Assembly: GCF_000144605.1 (NCBI RefSeq)
Contig: NC_014375.1
Location: forward strand, 1,302,001-1,366,000
Reading direction: 5' to 3'
Source: Brevundimonas subvibrioides ATCC 15264
Lineage (GTDB): Bacteria > Pseudomonadota > Alphaproteobacteria > Caulobacterales > Caulobacteraceae
Length of the DNA stretch: 64,000 bases
Each line of letters begins with the position of its first letter. The first letter of the stretch is position 1. Below the pieces are notes generated by a model that was not told where the DNA came from, ran no database searches, and saw only the letters and a program-made list of their open reading frames with translations. Made by a program: the position numbers and the translations under genes. Below are positions 53,526-60,773 of this stretch, piece after piece.

Positions 53526-55955
53526 TCAGGCGGCGTCCTGGGTGCTGCTATCGACGGCGCGGCGCAGGCGGTCCTCGGCGGCGCGGACGGTCCGGGTGAA
53601 CTGGCGAGCGATCTCGACCAGCACATCCTCGCTGCCCGCCACGGTCGTGGCGTTGTGGGACAGCACCTGCAGGACCAGGTTGCCGATCCTCGCAAGGGCC
53701 TGATCCGGGCTTTCGTCCTTCGGCTCGTCCGGCCAGTCGATCGCGAAGTCAGGGACCAGGCTGGGCGCCATGGCCCCGGCGACGTTCAGGGCATAGGCGA
53801 CCAGTTCGGCCTGGGCCTCGGCATGGTCGACGGCCCATTCGCCCGTCGGGTCGCAGGTCGCGATCGCGGACCCATCGCAGGTCCAGACGATACCAGCTTC
53901 CTCGGGGTCATCTGATCCGCCGGATCCGGAGGAGACGAACGGGCCCGTGAGCCCGATTGGCGTTGCGAGCTGGCGGAAACGCCAGCCGCCGAAGGCCTGG
54001 CGCAAGCCGTCCTCGGCGACGAAGGCGCGGACCTGGGCAAGGGTCTCGGCCGCCTTGCCGGCGTCTGCGTCTGCGGCTTCTGGTTCCGGCTGTTCCAGCG
54101 AGGGGGTGTCCGCACTGGGTTGCTCGCCCTCGGCCATGGCGGCCCGGGTCATTTCCTGAAGGACGCCCTGCTGGCTCGGCGCACGGCGTGCGCTGTCGCC
54201 GCTGCCATAATTGGCGTGCGTTTTCTCAAGTCCAGCCGCACGCCTCGCCTCGCCCGCCCGCGCGGCGTTCAGATGATCGACGCCCCGGACGACATGCGGG
54301 CTGGCGACCTTTGGGTTAGCGAGCCATGTCGCTATGTCGACCGGGAGCGTCCCGCGCATCATGCTGCCGAGGGAGTCGGCGATCAGGTCGACGCCGGCCT
54401 CGAGCGCCGTGCGTCGATCGGGGAAAGCCTCCTGGCTGGCCCAGACCCGCTCCAGGTCCTCGTGATGGCCGGCAGCGGTCGTGCTGTACCCCGCGCGATA
54501 GATCCAGGCGTCGCCACCCGCCAAACGCGCGATCTTGATTTGCGCCCGGGGATAGCCATTCGCGTACTGCGCCTGTTTCGCGGACGAATGGGGAAGGGTG
54601 AAGATTTCCAGCGAGCCTTGGTCGATCTGCTCTGACAGCGGCAGGGCATCATCGAAGGCGGGGACGAAGTCGCGGACCCTCGTCGCCGGATTGTGACGAT
54701 CGAAGCGCCGGGGGTAGGGTTGGCCTGGCGTGTAGCCGATCAGCGGGCTGACGGTGATCGGCTCGATGCCCGCCAGCGCTGCGACCTCGGGATCCGGACG
54801 GGTCGATGGTGCCGTCGTCGCCGCCGCCGTGTTCAGCCATTCTGTGCGATAGCGGGCGATGCCGTAGCCGCCCGGGAAGCCGAGCTTCTCGCGGGCGTAC
54901 TCGATCCCTCCGGTCAGGCCCTCGGCCTGCAGATAGTCGACGCCTACCCGGGTCACCTGGGCGGTGTCGCCAGTGACCGCGCGGGTCAGGATGGCAAGGC
55001 CGTACTGGACAAGGCGCTGCCCGTCGCCCGCGTGGCCTGCCGGCAGGATGGCGACGGCCTGACCGGAGTGGCCGCCCGCCTTGTGCAGCAGCTCGGCCAG
55101 CGCCAGGCGCTGGGCCTTGGTCGTGACGATGCTGTTGCCCGAGCGGTCGACGACGCTGTTGCGCAAGGTCTCCCAGGCACCGGGTGCCGCGGGGTCGGCC
55201 TCATAGGCGGCGATGGCGTCGGGTCTCGCTTCTCGGGCCACCTTCAGCTTCGTCTGGACGTCGCGGACCCCACCGCGATCGCCCTCGCGGGCCCGGCCGA
55301 TGCGGCGGGCCAGTTCGGTGCCGTTCAGGCCCGTGGCGTCGGCGGCGAGGCGCAGCTGTTTCGCGTCTTCCCAAGGCGTCAGGTCCGACCGGGCCCCGTT
55401 CTCGACCAGGGTGATCAGCGCGGCCTCGCCGGCGTCGGCCTCGCGTTCGTTGAAGGGTAGGCCTTCCAGCAGGGCGGAGGGCAGGCCATCGGTCTGGGCC
55501 AGACGCGTGGCCGCCAGCCACCGGCGTTCGCCCGCCCAGATTGTGCGGATGCCGTCGTCGTCGGGCATGGATGCGATCAGCGGGACCAGGATGTCGCCCA
55601 CGCCGGCGATGGCGTCGGCGAGCCCCAGCACGGCCTCCGGATCGATGCGGCGGTTCGACGGGTTGCGCCGGAACTTGTCCAGAGGCCAGCGCCCCTTCGC
55701 CTTCCGGCGCTCGCCGCCGTGCCGGGCCCGCTTGAACGCCGCCAGCTGCGCGCGGCCTTCGTCGGTCAGGCCAGAGAGCGGCGGATCTGCGAGGATGCCC
55801 TCGCTGGTCAGGCGCGTGAGCGTCTTACCGAGGTTGGACTCGTCCCGTTTCAGATGCTCGGCCAGGCCGCGCTTGGTCCATTGGCCGAGGGGTGCGTCCT
55901 CGATCGCCTGCAGGAGCTCGGCGTTCTGGAAAGCGAGGATGTTGGGTTCGATCAC
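53526..55955 (-). CDS. Large ParB-like phage protein with N-terminal winged helix
   Basis: An 809-residue protein started at the GTG at 55955 (GGAG seven bases upstream; overlaps the 35-codon ORF). Residues 12-75 form a winged-helix region (QWTKRGLAEHLKRDESNLGKTLTRL). Residues 95-220 are a ParB/Spo0J-like domain: DPEAVLGLADAIAGVGDILVPLIAS and the phosphate-binding AGERRWLAATRL (GERR 142-145), followed by a KorB/HTH-like part (GLNGTELARRIGRA). About 450 further residues have no recognised domain. No parA is present in the window. It may bind phage DNA, partition or regulate. Confidence 0.8.
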   Translation of the reverse strand: MIEPNILAFQNAELLQAIEDAPLGQWTKRGLAEHLKRDESNLGKTLTRLTSEGILADPPLSGLTDEGRAQLAAFKRARHGGERRKAKGRWPLDKFRRNPSNRRIDPEAVLGLADAIAGVGDILVPLIASMPDDDGIRTIWAGERRWLAATRLAQTDGLPSALLEGLPFNEREADAGEAALITLVENGARSDLTPWEDAKQLRLAADATGLNGTELARRIGRAREGDRGGVRDVQTKLKVAREARPDAIAAYEADPAAPGAWETLRNSVVDRSGNSIVTTKAQRLALAELLHKAGGHSGQAVAILPAGHAGDGQRLVQYGLAILTRAVTGDTAQVTRVGVDYLQAEGLTGGIEYAREKLGFPGGYGIARYRTEWLNTAAATTAPSTRPDPEVAALAGIEPITVSPLIGYTPGQPYPRRFDRHNPATRVRDFVPAFDDALPLSEQIDQGSLEIFTLPHSSAKQAQYANGYPRAQIKIARLAGGDAWIYRAGYSTTAAGHHEDLERVWASQEAFPDRRTALEAGVDLIADSLGSMMRGTLPVDIATWLANPKVASPHVVRGVDHLNAARAGEARRAAGLEKTHANYGSGDSARRAPSQQGVLQEMTRAAMAEGEQPSADTPSLEQPEPEAADADAGKAAETLAQVRAFVAEDGLRQAFGGWRFRQLATPIGLTGPFVSSGSGGSDDPEEAGIVWTCDGSAIATCDPTGEWAVDHAEAQAELVAYALNVAGAMAPSLVPDFAIDWPDEPKDESPDQALARIGNLVLQVLSHNATTVAGSEDVLVEIARQFTRTVRAAEDRLRRAVDSSTQDAA

Positions 55956-56059
55956 GACGGATCTCCGCAAAGCAGGGCCATCGCCAGGGCGGCGAGGGCG
56001 GTCAGGATGACGGCCGCCCACTGGCGGCCACGGTCGGACAGCAGGGGGCCGCGCCGCAT
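55952..56059 (-). CDS. 35-residue single-span membrane ORF
   Basis: Encodes a basic start (MRRGPLLSDRGRQW), one hydrophobic helix (AAVILTALAALAMALLC) and GDPS. Its ATG overlaps the upstream stop (TGATG) and its stop overlaps the ParB-like GTG (GTGA). The clean helix and double coupling favour a real membrane peptide, but its role is unknown. Confidence 0.5.
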   Translation of the reverse strand: MRRGPLLSDRGRQWAAVILTALAALAMALLCGDPS

Positions 56060-56610
56060 CACAGGAACCTCGACTGACGGGCTGGCTGGTGGGGCGCGGT
56101 CGTCGGCCGTTCCGGACCTCCCGGTCCGACGCGCCCGGCGGGCATGCGGTCGGCGGCGATCGCCGTCATCGGGCGGACGACCTCGCGATTGCGGCCGGGC
56201 TCCCAGCCGCCGACGGCCAGGGACAGCAGGGCGTCGTTGAACTGGTCGGGGGTCAGGCCGGTGACGCGGGCCAAGGGCGCGCCCTGGCCGTCGGTGACAT
56301 AGGCCCGGTTCGGCACGCCCGCGGGGTCGGGGTCGCACAGGACCGCCTCGGGCCGCCGGTCCAGACAGCGCAGGATCGTCTTGGCGACCTCGACCGGCAG
56401 GGGCCCCATGGGGCCGCCGAAGGATTCGGTGCGGGCCGTGCTGCACGACCCCGGCCGGTACTCGGTGATGACGCAGGGGTCGGCCAGCTGTTCGGCCAGT
56501 GGCCGGAAGGCGTCGGCCCCGGCGGGTTGATCGCCGAAGGCATCGACATCAACCGTCGCCGGTGGCGCGAGGGTGCGCACGGTCGAGACGTGGGTGGTCG
56601 CGGTGCTCAT
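56059..56610 (-). CDS. Hypothetical phage protein (183 aa)
   Basis: A 183-residue protein starting MSTATTHVSTVRTLAPP. The middle is an ordered domain: ADPCVITEYRPGSCSTARTESFGGPMG, then EVAKTILRCLDRRPEAVLCDPDP and GLTPDQFNDALLSLAVGGWEPGRN. The ATG overlaps the upstream stop (ATGA). No recognised family. Confidence 0.65.
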   Translation of the reverse strand: MSTATTHVSTVRTLAPPATVDVDAFGDQPAGADAFRPLAEQLADPCVITEYRPGSCSTARTESFGGPMGPLPVEVAKTILRCLDRRPEAVLCDPDPAGVPNRAYVTDGQGAPLARVTGLTPDQFNDALLSLAVGGWEPGRNREVVRPMTAIAADRMPAGRVGPGGPERPTTAPHQPARQSRFL

Positions 56611-57041
56611 TCCGCGTCCTCGGTCGGGCGGATCCGGCCGGACCAGCGGTGGATGGCCTCGACCCGGCGCTCGGCATCGATCGAGCCGCACACCAAGGCA
56701 TCGGCGAAAAGGTCTGCGCCGCGCATGGCGTCCAGCCGGATGAGCAGAGCCAGCAGGGACGCGTCCAGCGTCGTCAGGGTGAATGTGCGCATGGGCAGTG
56801 CGCTATCGCTCGCGGCGCGGCCGCTCGCTGCTTGAGCGCGGGCATCGCCGACCCGGATCCAGACGCGACCCTCGACGCCCGAAGCCCCGACGACGGCGGC
56901 GGAGCCCATGTCGAAGCCCAGCAGGGGGCCGGCCTTCAGGGCGTGGATGATCTCGGCGAACAGGTCGTCGGCGGGGTGAAGAATAGGACGGCGCACGGCG
57001 TGCGCCGGGTCGGCGGACAGGGGGATGGGGGTCTGGGACAC
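56607..57041 (-). CDS. First gene of the leftward early operon (144 aa), hypothetical
   Basis: A 144-residue protein begun at the GTG at 57041 (AGGAG eight bases before). It has DDLFAEIIHALKAGPLLGFDMGSAAVVGASGVEGRVWIRVG, then the repeat-encoded RAQAASGRAASDSA (see 56800-56840), then MRTFTLTTLDASLLALLIRLDAMRGADLFADAL. The two domains flanking the repeat look natural, so the repeat acts as a linker insertion. It is the promoter-proximal gene behind the 57117-57165 operators. Function unknown. Confidence 0.62.
   Translation of the reverse strand: MSQTPIPLSADPAHAVRRPILHPADDLFAEIIHALKAGPLLGFDMGSAAVVGASGVEGRVWIRVGDARAQAASGRAASDSALPMRTFTLTTLDASLLALLIRLDAMRGADLFADALVCGSIDAERRVEAIHRWSGRIRPTEDAE
56800..56840 (-). 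repeat. In-frame palindrome-rich repeat element, phage copy
   Basis: The reverse complement matches 24311-24351 at 37 of 41 bases. It encodes RAQA-x-S-x-R-x-ASDSA in the same frame as the chromosomal copy and contains a GCGGCCGC palindrome in its centre. Confidence 0.7.
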
Positions 57042-57065
57042 GCGGGCGCTCCTGTGAAAAGGGCG

Positions 57066-57106
57066 CCCGCACCGATCGGCTCGCTCATCGCCCCGACCGG
57101 TGCGGG
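57066..57106 (-). promoter_or_regulatory. Leader hairpin of the leftward operon
   Basis: A 9-bp perfect stem CCCGCACCG / CGGTGCGGG (57066-57074 with 57098-57106) around a 23-base loop. It lies between the predicted leftward promoter and the first start codon, so it would form near the 5' end of the mRNA. A role in stability, antitermination or translation is possible. Confidence 0.45.
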
Positions 57107-57116
57107 ACGGCATAAG

Positions 57117-57165
57117 GGTATAAAACATACCTTATTACGTCAATAAGAAAGGTACAAATAATACC
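57117..57165 (-). promoter_or_regulatory. Leftward early promoter with two repressor operators
   Basis: Operator GGTAC-AAATA-ATACC (57151-57165) and operator GGTAT-AAAAC-ATACC (57117-57131) flank a minus-strand TTGACG (57143-57138). Spacing is 7 bp, -35, 6 bp. The nearer operator covers the -10 region. The same layout is at 58997-59046, so the S24 repressor should bind both. Confidence 0.72.
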
Positions 57166-57245
57166 CGATTGGTCCGAAGGCCGGATGACTCTCGACACAA
57201 CCGGGGTTGCCCCCGTAGCGTCTCGGCAATCAGGGAGGGTGCTAA

Positions 57246-58316
57246 GTGGACATTCAGGCGAAGTTGACGGAACTGGCAGCGCGGACGGCTCAGCACCGGG
57301 AAGTGCTACTCACGGAGGAGGCCGCCAAGACGGCGCTGGTGATGCCGTTCATCCAAGCCCTCGGGTACGACGTCTTCAATCCTGCCGAGGTGGTTCCAGA
57401 GTTTACGGCCGACGTTGGAACCAAGAAGGGTGAGAAGGTTGATTACGCCATCTGCGAGGGTGGCAAGGTCAAGATACTGATCGAATGCAAACCGAGTTCG
57501 GTCGCCCTTAACGTCAACCACGCCAGCCAGTTGTTCCGATATTTCGGCGTCACCGACGCTCGCCTGGCAGTGCTCACGAATGGCGTGGTCTATCAGTTCT
57601 ATACCGACGTAGAAGCGGCCAACCGCATGGACGAGCGTCCGTTTTTCACCTTCAGCATGGACAGCATTCGTCCCGGCGACGCGCGCACCATCGAGAAGTT
57701 CACTAAAGGCGCTTTCGACATCGAGAACATCGTGCGCGAAGCCGGCCACTTGAAAACCCAGTCGCTCCTGCGGAAGGAGCTCGAGCGGGAGATGGCCGAG
57801 CCGTCAGACGATCTCGTCAAGCTCCTGGCACCCCGTGTGCACGAAGGGCGGATCACTGCGCAGGTTCGTGACAGCTTTGGGAAAATGATCGCCGCGACCT
57901 TCTCTGCGATCGTCCGCGACTCCGTAAACGATCGGCTTTCGTCTGCGCTCAACGCAACCTCGGCCGTGGCCAATGCCGATGATGGCGTTCCGCCCGAGGC
58001 CGATGGGCAGGACGCAGTGGTGACCACAGCCGAAGAGGTGTCGGGGTTTCACATCATCCAGGCTATCGCGTCCAAGGTCACATCGCCCAAGCGTGTAGTG
58101 ATGCGGGATGCCAAGTCCTATTGCGCGATCCTGCTCGACGACAACAATCGAAAGACTCTGGCGCGCCTGCACTTCAACGGGCTGACGGCCAAGTATATCG
58201 GCACGTTCAAGGATAAGGCGGAAGAGCGCCACCTCATCAGCGACCTGACCGAAATCTACCAGTTCGCAACGTTGATCGAAGCGCGGATCGCCGAACTCGA
58301 CGCGGGCGGAGGCTAG
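57246..58316 (+). CDS. Stand-alone type I restriction-like nuclease (HsdR_N)
   Basis: A 356-residue protein of the HSDR_N/COG4748 group. The PD-(D/E)xK nuclease site is intact: D66 in KVDYAICEGG and E80-x-K82 in KILIECKPSS. NHASQLFRYFGVTDARLAVLTNGVVYQFYTD is the other typical block. Helicase and specificity domains of a full HsdR are absent; a C-terminal domain of about 100 residues is unassigned. GTG start with AGGGAGG upstream. It sits alone between the repressor and the leftward operon, on the opposite strand to both, the usual place of a lysogenic-conversion (moron) gene. An anti-phage or superinfection role is plausible but unproven. Confidence 0.82.
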   Translation: MDIQAKLTELAARTAQHREVLLTEEAAKTALVMPFIQALGYDVFNPAEVVPEFTADVGTKKGEKVDYAICEGGKVKILIECKPSSVALNVNHASQLFRYFGVTDARLAVLTNGVVYQFYTDVEAANRMDERPFFTFSMDSIRPGDARTIEKFTKGAFDIENIVREAGHLKTQSLLRKELEREMAEPSDDLVKLLAPRVHEGRITAQVRDSFGKMIAATFSAIVRDSVNDRLSSALNATSAVANADDGVPPEADGQDAVVTTAEEVSGFHIIQAIASKVTSPKRVVMRDAKSYCAILLDDNNRKTLARLHFNGLTAKYIGTFKDKAEERHLISDLTEIYQFATLIEARIAELDAGGG

Positions 58317-58972
58317 GCCAGTCCTCGGCGGATCAGGCGACGCGCCTGTCGGGGAGGCGTGATCTGAATGATTTCGGCCGCCCAGCGGATCCTCACGTCC
58401 CGCATCGGCGGGCCATTGATGCTCTCGAGGTCAAAGAGACCGTCCCGGCTGCCGCGCTGCAGGCGCTTGATGAGGATGTCTTCGTCGTCGCTGGGGTCTT
58501 CGCCCGTTGCAACCTGAACCACCACGATCTCGCCGATCATGTCCTCTGTGGGTGGTGTGCTTTGATCTTCGAAGTAGACCAGGGCACCATCGTCGGCAAA
58601 ACCTCGCATGGAGTGACCATCCACCTCCACTGCGACTGAATCGGACGTAGCCCCGACTGGCTGCGGTACCGTGTCGTTAGCGGCCTGACCCGCGGTGCGG
58701 ATAATGCGACCGTTTGGATCTGCGCCGACCCGCCCGATTATGGGAATCTGGCTGTCGGCCCTCATGGACCCGTGCGCGGAGTAGAGCCATTCCGCCCGGA
58801 CCTTGAATGCCTTGCTGTAAATGACGGCTTGATCAAACGAGAAGGGGGCGTTGCCATTCTCGTTGCTTTTGTAGGTGTTGGCGTTCCAGCCGAACCGACG
58901 CACCGCTTCTGCCTGGGAAACAAATCCAGCGTCGATACGGGCCTTGCGGAGTCGGTCGTGTCGTTCGGACAT
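58313..58972 (-). CDS. S24-family phage repressor (CI/LexA-like)
   Basis: A 219-residue repressor. An N-terminal HTH (about 5-40, SQAEAVRRFGWNANTYKSNENG) binds DNA. The C-terminal S24 domain has the catalytic Ser121 in VDGHSMRGF and Lys169 in DILIKRL; a possible Ala-Gly cleavage dyad is at 94-95 (RTAGQA). It should hold lysogeny and self-cleave on RecA activation. It is divergent from the Cro-like gene, with operators between. An extended upstream frame runs through the operators and is not credible. Confidence 0.93.
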   Translation of the reverse strand: MSERHDRLRKARIDAGFVSQAEAVRRFGWNANTYKSNENGNAPFSFDQAVIYSKAFKVRAEWLYSAHGSMRADSQIPIIGRVGADPNGRIIRTAGQAANDTVPQPVGATSDSVAVEVDGHSMRGFADDGALVYFEDQSTPPTEDMIGEIVVVQVATGEDPSDDEDILIKRLQRGSRDGLFDLESINGPPMRDVRIRWAAEIIQITPPRQARRLIRRGLA

Positions 58973-58996
58973 GGCACAAAAGATACCGCCCGATTG

Positions 58997-59046
58997 GGTA
59001 TAAGACCTGCCAGATGAGTTGACACGAATCGGGTATAATTCATACC
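58997..59046 (+). promoter_or_regulatory. Rightward early promoter with two repressor operators
   Basis: Operator GGTAT-AAGAC-CTGCC (58997-59011, one arm degenerate), 7 bp, TTGACA (59019-59024), 7 bp, operator GGTAT-AATTC-ATACC (59032-59046). This matches the leftward promoter base for base in spacing. The second operator overlaps the -10 region of the Cro-like gene's promoter. Confidence 0.75.
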
Positions 59047-59056
59047 GTTCGCCACC

Positions 59057-59347
59057 ATGCGAACTCATGCCTCGATCATCAGCGACGCCGGCGGGCCATC
59101 CGCTCTTTCCAAAATCGTCTCGGCCTCGGCCGGGACGATCAAGCAATGGCGTCGAAACGACAGCATTCCAGCCCCTTATTGGAAGGCTCTGGCCGAGCAG
59201 GGGGTCGCCACGTTGAGCGATCTGGCGGTCGCCGCTGCTAGTCGGGTTGAGCGTCGTGAGCATGAGGCGGCCCCTTCTGGTGAGGCCCCATCCATGGCGC
59301 CGACCGAGCCCGCTGGCGCCGGTGCAAAATCCGGAGCCTTGCAATGA
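59057..59347 (+). CDS. Cro-like regulator
   Basis: A 96-residue protein, first gene of the rightward operon. Residues 10-45 (DAGGPSALSKIVSASAGTIKQWRRNDSIPAPYWKAL) form an HTH of the Cro/YdaS (carph-isopro-like) type; the tail is disordered and Ala/Pro-rich. The ATG is 11 bases after the second operator, so the message has a very short leader. Probably the counter-repressor to the S24 protein. Confidence 0.8.
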   Translation: MRTHASIISDAGGPSALSKIVSASAGTIKQWRRNDSIPAPYWKALAEQGVATLSDLAVAAASRVERREHEAAPSGEAPSMAPTEPAGAGAKSGALQ

Positions 59348-59775
59348 CAATCGCGGCCGAAGTGCGGGCGCTGGATGTCCGCTTCCTTCCAAAGCCCGGT
59401 GCTCGCGGGGTAGGGGCAAAGCTCGATCTTGTCTCTGTGGACGTGAGGCTGACCTGCCGGAAGGGAGATGTTGGCCCCTTACAGCCGGGGGGCGTTCTCG
59501 ATGCTGTCGAGCAGGTTGGTGAGCGCGTCGTAGGCGACCGGGAATGGTGCAGACGCTGCGGCACAGGCCTGAATAACGGACGCGAGCTCAAGGGATGTCT
59601 CGGTTGTCCGGCGCTGGGCCAACACCCGAATGATGAGCCACAGTGCGCCCGCTTCCTCTTCGAGCGTGCCCAAGCGGCGCTCGAGGTCCGCGATCCGCTG
59701 ATTGTCCGACTGTGGCATGCGCTGTCCGTTTCCTGGGCCGAAACGAAAGCCCGAGTCGGCGAGGCGCTGCAATGA
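59344..59775 (+). CDS. Cys-rich early phage protein (143 aa), uncertain
   Basis: An open frame joined to both neighbours by ATGA overlaps, which argues that it is a real operon member. It contains WCRRCGTGLNNGRELKGCLGC, a possible zinc finger. Against it: only about two-thirds of its third codon positions are G or C, and a credible coding frame lies on the opposite strand (59479-59718). One of the two is probably a shadow. Confidence 0.5.
   Translation: MTIAAEVRALDVRFLPKPGARGVGAKLDLVSVDVRLTCRKGDVGPLQPGGVLDAVEQVGERVVGDREWCRRCGTGLNNGRELKGCLGCPALGQHPNDEPQCARFLFERAQAALEVRDPLIVRLWHALSVSWAETKARVGEALQ
59479..59718 (-). CDS. Coiled-coil small protein on the opposite strand (79 aa), uncertain
   Basis: Encodes MPQSDNQRIADLERRLGTLEEE, then ALWLIIRVLAQRR and a helical C-terminus. 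It looks like a natural short coiled-coil protein and its third codon positions are about 78 percent G or C, better than the overlapping plus-strand frame. But it opposes the early operon and its ribosome site is poor. Confidence 0.4.
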   Translation of the reverse strand: MPQSDNQRIADLERRLGTLEEEAGALWLIIRVLAQRRTTETSLELASVIQACAAASAPFPVAYDALTNLLDSIENAPRL

Positions 59776-60224
59776 GCCGCGCCCTGACCGACGGGGAGAT
59801 CAAGGCCCTGTTCCGCCAGCTGGTGAAGGCCTGCGGCGGGGTCGAGGCGTGCGGGGTCGAGCTTGCCTGCAAGCATCAGCGCGTCAGCCTGCTGCAGAAC
59901 ATCAACGCGCCGGACATGCCCAGCTTCCGCCAGATCCTGACGCTGGAGGCGGTGGCGGGTTCGCCGATCGTGACGGGCGCTGCCGCGCGCGCCATCGAGG
60001 GCGAGGAAGACGAGACCCTGTCGGCGGCCGTCGTCGACGCCGTCCAGGCCGCGGCCGAGGCCCTGGGGGCCGTCCACGCCATGGAGGCCGACGGCGAGCG
60101 GACCGAGGCGGAAATCCGGAACGTCCAGCACGTCACCCAGAAGGCGCTGCGCGAGATCCAGGAGGCGGCCGACGCGGCCGCCCGCCTTAAACCGGGCAAA
60201 ACCGGTTCGCGGGGTGCAGGATGA
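59772..60224 (+). CDS. Probable phage HTH regulator (150 aa)
   Basis: The N-terminal half (LVKACGGVEACGVELACKHQRVSLLQNINAPDMPSFRQILTLEAVAGSPIVTGAAA) resembles a family of alphaproteobacterial phage regulators in which a short HTH recognises 'ACGGxEAA...RVSxLQN'. The rest is a long Ala/Glu-rich helix. Four-base overlaps at both ends. A CII-like or replication-regulator role is possible. Confidence 0.62.
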   Translation: MSRALTDGEIKALFRQLVKACGGVEACGVELACKHQRVSLLQNINAPDMPSFRQILTLEAVAGSPIVTGAAARAIEGEEDETLSAAVVDAVQAAAEALGAVHAMEADGERTEAEIRNVQHVTQKALREIQEAADAAARLKPGKTGSRGAG

Positions 60225-60565
60225 ACCGGGCCAAACGGGCGATCATCACGCCGGAGGATCTCGATTTTTGGCGCGGCCTGATCCGGCTGGCCGAGCGTGC
60301 GGCGCGCGGGCCCGCAGTGCAGCCCGCGCCCGGGCTGGCGCGGCAGGCCAAGCGCGCGGCCAAGGTGCCTGCGCCGGGTGCGGAAGCGGCGGGCAATCCT
60401 TTCTTCGTGCTGGGCCAGACAGCCCGCCGCTATGCTGAGGCGAACGCCGCCAGCCGGAGTGACATCCAGGGCGATCTGGCCTCCGCCGCGCGGCGTGCCG
60501 ACACGGCGTTGACCGCGCACGAAGGGGCCAATGCCCCGGCCTTTCGCAAGGACATCGACGGATGA
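60221..60565 (+). CDS. Hypothetical early phage protein (114 aa)
   Basis: MNRAKRAIITPEDLDFWRGLIRLAERAARG, then a basic Ala/Pro-rich linker and NPFFVLGQTARRYAEANAASRSDIQGDLASAARRAD. Coupled to both neighbours by ATGA. No family recognised. Confidence 0.62.
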   Translation: MNRAKRAIITPEDLDFWRGLIRLAERAARGPAVQPAPGLARQAKRAAKVPAPGAEAAGNPFFVLGQTARRYAEANAASRSDIQGDLASAARRADTALTAHEGANAPAFRKDIDG

Positions 60566-60773
60566 GGGGTCTGACCGATCAGCAGATGGGCGCCCTGACG
60601 TCCGGCATGAGCGACGCCAGCTGCGGCCTGATCCTGGGGCGTTCGGTCGGATGGGTCGTTCGAATGCGGCGCGACCTGGAAGGCGCGGCCCCCACGCCCC
60701 CGGTTCAGGCCGTCGAAGCGGCCGCGCCGAAGCCCGAAGCCCGAAGCCCGAAGCCCGGGAGTGTGTCCGGTGA
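60562..60773 (+). CDS. Early phage gene put out of frame by a heptanucleotide repeat
   Basis: Begins MRGLTDQQMGALTSGMSDASCGLILGRSVGWVVRMRRDLEG and runs into four copies of CCGAAGC (60727-60754). As sequenced, the frame does not stop at 60773 but continues to 61596, producing a 344-residue fusion whose middle 50 residues look non-coding. With one more repeat unit (or two fewer) it would end RECVR at TGA 60771-60773, which overlaps the GTG of the next gene (GTGA) as elsewhere in this operon. So this copy is either phase-off, an assembly error, or a true fusion. Confidence 0.5.
60727..60754 (+). repeat. Heptanucleotide tandem repeat (CCGAAGC x 4)
   Basis: Four perfect tandem copies of a 7-base unit, followed by a partial CCG. 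Seven is not a multiple of three, so gain or loss of a unit shifts the reading frame of the gene that contains it. Confidence 0.9.

Noticed and set aside
54693..56010. Plus-strand frames antisense to the ParB-like gene
   Set aside because: No ribosome sites or domains; they mirror the codon bias of the ParB-like gene.
59019..59039. TTGACA with TATAAT only nine bases away as a sigma-70 promoter
   Set aside because: Spacing is far too short; the TATAAT lies inside the operator palindrome. A -10 about 17-18 bases downstream of TTGACA matches the leftward promoter better.
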